Assembly: GCA_016124195.1 (NCBI GenBank)
Contig: WGOE01000003.1
Coordinates: 372,001 to 436,000, forward strand
DNA length: 64,000 bases
Direction of reading: 5' to 3'
Source of the DNA: a bacterium
GTDB taxonomy: Bacteria; Pseudomonadota; Alphaproteobacteria; Rhodobacterales; Rhodobacteraceae
Part shown: positions 62,044 to 64,000 of the stretch, one piece after another
How positions within the stretch are numbered: position 1 is the first letter of the stretch
Layout of the letters: the number at the start of each line of letters is the position of its first letter
The notes under the pieces: generated by a model
Databases searched by the model: none
What the model was told of the DNA's origin: nothing
What the model saw: the letters and a program-made list of their open reading frames with translations, nothing else
Program-made: the position numbers and the translations under genes

Positions 62044-62910
62044 ATGGCAGGATATGACGATCGCGACGGGTTCATCTGGATGGACGGCAAGCTGGTGGAG
62101 TGGCGCGAGGCCAAGGTCCATATCCTGACCCACGCGCTGCACTATGCAAGCGCCGTATTCGAGGGTGAACGCTGCTACAACGGCAAGATCTTCAAATCGA
62201 CCGAACATTCCGAGCGCCTGCTCAAGTCCGGCGAGCTTCTGGACATGCCGATCCCCTATACCGCCGCCGAGATCGACGCCGCCAAGGCCGAAGTGTTGAA
62301 GGCCAATGGCCTGACCGACGCCTATGTCCGCGCCATCGCCTTCCGCGGCGCCGGGGACGAGATGGGGGTCGCCTCGCTGGCCAATCCGGTGCGGCTGGCC
62401 ATCGCCTGCTGGACCTGGGGCGCCTATTACGGCGACGCCAAGTTCAAGGGCGCAAAGCTGGACATTTCCAAGTGGAAGCGGCCCTCGCCCGAGACGATTC
62501 CCTCGGCGGCCAAGGCTTCGGGCCTTTACATGATCTGCACGATGTCCAAGCACGCGGCGATGGCCAAGGGCTGCTCGGATGCGATGATGTACGATTATCG
62601 CGGCTATGTGGCCGAAGCGACCGGGGCCAATATCTTCTTCGTCAAGAACGGCGAAGTGCATACGCCGATCGCCGATGCCTTCCTGAACGGCATCACCCGG
62701 CAAACCGTGATCGGCATGCTGAAGGACATGCAGATCGTCGTGCATGAACGCCACATCCTGCCCGAGGAGCTGACCTCGTTCGAGCAATGCTGGCTGACCG
62801 GCACCGCGGCAGAAGTGACCCCGGTGGGCCAGATCGGCGAGCATATGTTCGAGGTGGGCGAGCTGACCAAGCGGGTCGCGACGGAATACGAAAGGCTTGT
62901 CCGGTCGTAA
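62044..62910 (+). CDS. ilvE: Branched-chain amino acid aminotransferase
   Basis: A 288-residue BCAT: YDDRDGFIWMDGKLVEWREA, HALHYASAVFEGERCYNGKI, the PLP lysine in AAKASGLYM, EATGANIFFV and NGITRQTVIGML. It transfers the last amino group of Leu, Ile and Val synthesis. ATG 62044 has GGAGG eight bases upstream; in-frame ATGs at 61993 and 62032 would lengthen it but lack such a site. It ends in a hairpin terminator, a copy of the one after argG. Confidence 0.97.
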   Translation: MAGYDDRDGFIWMDGKLVEWREAKVHILTHALHYASAVFEGERCYNGKIFKSTEHSERLLKSGELLDMPIPYTAAEIDAAKAEVLKANGLTDAYVRAIAFRGAGDEMGVASLANPVRLAIACWTWGAYYGDAKFKGAKLDISKWKRPSPETIPSAAKASGLYMICTMSKHAAMAKGCSDAMMYDYRGYVAEATGANIFFVKNGEVHTPIADAFLNGITRQTVIGMLKDMQIVVHERHILPEELTSFEQCWLTGTAAEVTPVGQIGEHMFEVGELTKRVATEYERLVRS

Positions 62911-62922
62911 GGCTGGATCCAG

Positions 62923-62952
62923 GGATGGGCAGCATTGCCCATCCTACCTTTT
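62923..62952 (+). terminator. Terminator after ilvE; second copy of the argG hairpin repeat
   Basis: GGATGGGCA (62923-62931) and TGCCCATCC (62936-62944), 9-bp stem with loop GCAT, then TACCTTTT. The core with its TACCT tail matches the hairpin at 2886-2909 after argG. Confidence 0.8.
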
Positions 62953-63044
62953 CCAGAGGGCGCATCAGCCTGCATTTTTAGTAAAAATTGTTCTTCGCTC
63001 CTGACGTGCCGGCTGCTAGCAATGGGGCAACGAGGGAGGACGTC

Positions 63045-64000
63045 ATGACGATACGCTGGGGGATCATCGGCCCGGGGGCCATTGCACATAATTATGCCGA
63101 CGGTCTGGCGCAGTCGGTGTCGGGCAGGCTGGTGGCAATCGCCGGGCGCGACGCGGCGCGGCGCAATGCCTTCGGCGATGCTTACGGCATCGCGGCGGAC
63201 AAGCGTCATGACAGCTATGCCGGCCTGATGGCCGATCCGGACGTGGACGCGGTTTATATCTCGACCCCGCATCCCTGGCATGCCGAACTCTCCATCGCCG
63301 CCCTGCGCGCGGGCAAGCATGTGCTGTGCGAAAAGCCCGCTGGCATGAATGCGGCCGAAGTCGTAGCGGTGACCGAAGTTGCAGCACAGGAGGGCCGCTT
63401 CTTCATGGAAGCCTTCATGTACCGCTGCCATCCCCAGATTGCCCGGGTGCTCGAGATCATCGCCAGTGGCGAGATCGGCACGACCCGCCACATCCGGACT
63501 CAGTTCGGTTTCAACGCGCCCTACCGGCCCGGCTCGCGGCTTTATGAAATGGCGCTGGGCGGTGGCGGGATTCTGGATGTGGGCGGCTATCCGGTCTCGC
63601 TCGCCCGGTTGATCGCCGGCGCTGCGGTCGGGCTGCCCTTCGCCAACCCCGTCTCGGTCAAGGGTACGGGCGCGTTGGCCGAAACCGGGGTGGACGCCGT
63701 GGCGCATGGGCTCTTGACCTTTGGCTCTGGCTTTATTGCCGAGATTGCCGTGGCCGTGGCGCGCAACATGGATAACCGGGCGATCATCACCGGCGACAAG
63801 GGGCAGATCGTCCTCGACGACCCCTGGGTGCCGGGCCGCAACGCCGGGCCTTCGGATGCCACGATCCACATCACGGTGGGCAAGGAGACAAGGACCGAAG
63901 TTCTGCGCGACCCGCGGATGCTGTTCGCCTTCGAGGCCGAGCATGTGTCAAAGGCCATCGCAGCGGGGCTTCTGCAAGCGCCGCATCCGGCGCCGAGCCA
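63045..64000 (+). CDS. Gfo/Idh/MocA-family NAD(P)-dependent oxidoreductase (cut by window edge)
   Basis: About 318 residues are visible. The Rossmann motif WGIIGPGAIAHNYADGL begins the protein, and the conserved EKP motif is CEKPAGMNAAEV. GGGGILDVGGYPVSLARLI is the expected catalytic-domain block. Members oxidise sugars, inositols or dihydrodiols with NAD(P). GGAGG precedes ATG 63045. The end lies beyond the window, probably by 10-20 residues. Substrate unknown; the GH38 mannosidase is 3.5 kb away, so no strong link. Confidence 0.9.
   Translation, partial: MTIRWGIIGPGAIAHNYADGLAQSVSGRLVAIAGRDAARRNAFGDAYGIAADKRHDSYAGLMADPDVDAVYISTPHPWHAELSIAALRAGKHVLCEKPAGMNAAEVVAVTEVAAQEGRFFMEAFMYRCHPQIARVLEIIASGEIGTTRHIRTQFGFNAPYRPGSRLYEMALGGGGILDVGGYPVSLARLIAGAAVGLPFANPVSVKGTGALAETGVDAVAHGLLTFGSGFIAEIAVAVARNMDNRAIITGDKGQIVLDDPWVPGRNAGPSDATIHITVGKETRTEVLRDPRMLFAFEAEHVSKAIAAGLLQAPHPAPS

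Noticed and set aside
1-64000. Mobile elements, phage, CRISPR, tRNA or rRNA genes
   Set aside because: No transposase, integrase, spaced direct repeats or tRNA cloverleaf sequence seen in any gap; composition is even across the window.

Overview
The window is a gene-dense, high-GC chromosomal segment from an alphaproteobacterium, most likely of the order Rhodobacterales (Rhodobacter/Paracoccus/Roseobacter group). The main pointers are a petP-petR regulator pair, a YjbH/YjbF exopolysaccharide module, an alphaproteobacterial chemotaxis operon with a CheT-like gene, the hslO-Nudix-CCA transferase gene order, and G+C-rich intergenic hairpins of a type I associate with this group. I saw no tRNA or rRNA genes, insertion sequences, phage genes or CRISPR arrays. 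The genus cannot be fixed from the sequence alone. No intergenic stretch exceeds about 300 bases.

Layout. 1-6.5 kb: mutS (cut by the left edge), a class IV aminotransferase/sulfotransferase pair, argG, an HPt protein divergent from a receiver-PP2C phosphatase, and a Nudix hydrolase. 6.5-14.2 kb: hslO, CoA-type Nudix, CCA/poly(A) nucleotidyltransferase, two complete ABC half-exporters and a TrmA/RlmD-type RNA methyltransferase, nearly all overlapping or closely spaced. 14.3-17.0 kb: envelope genes: a lipoprotein L,D-transpeptidase, a CAP-domain lipoprotein, a Tat-exported L,D-transpeptidase and two paralogous tiny secreted proteins. 17.0-21.3 kb: hemH, an NDUFAF5/BioC-like methyltransferase, comF, grxC, a nitrilase-family amidase and a MarR regulator.

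21.3-29.4 kb is a surface-polysaccharide locus: a Wza-type export lipoprotein, epimerase, initiating sugar transferase, CapD/WbpM-type dehydratase, YjbH, YjbF and a small YjbE-like protein. No polymerase, flippase or Wzc kinase lies within it. 29.4-37.9 kb holds a YihY membrane protein, tamA-tamB, ubiG and prolyl aminopeptidase. 37.9-43.2 kb is a tight five-gene operon: flavin monooxygenase-like protein, RidA-like protein, DUF1028 protein, an embedded LysR regulator and a homologue of trimethylamine dehydrogenase. It is the best candidate here for an undescribed catabolic pathway.

43.3-47.8 kb is an isoprenoid-linked operon (HDAC-like hydrolase, xseB, ispA, dxs, DUF2478). 48.0-57.3 kb is a chemotaxis block (STAS, cheY, cheA, cheW, cheR, cheY, a CheT-like gene, an MCP, cheB, cheD) in which CheB has a receiver domain lacking its phosphorylation residues. 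57.4-64 kb holds a GH38 alpha-mannosidase, petR-petP, divergent ilvE and a Gfo/Idh/MocA oxidoreductase cut by the right edge.
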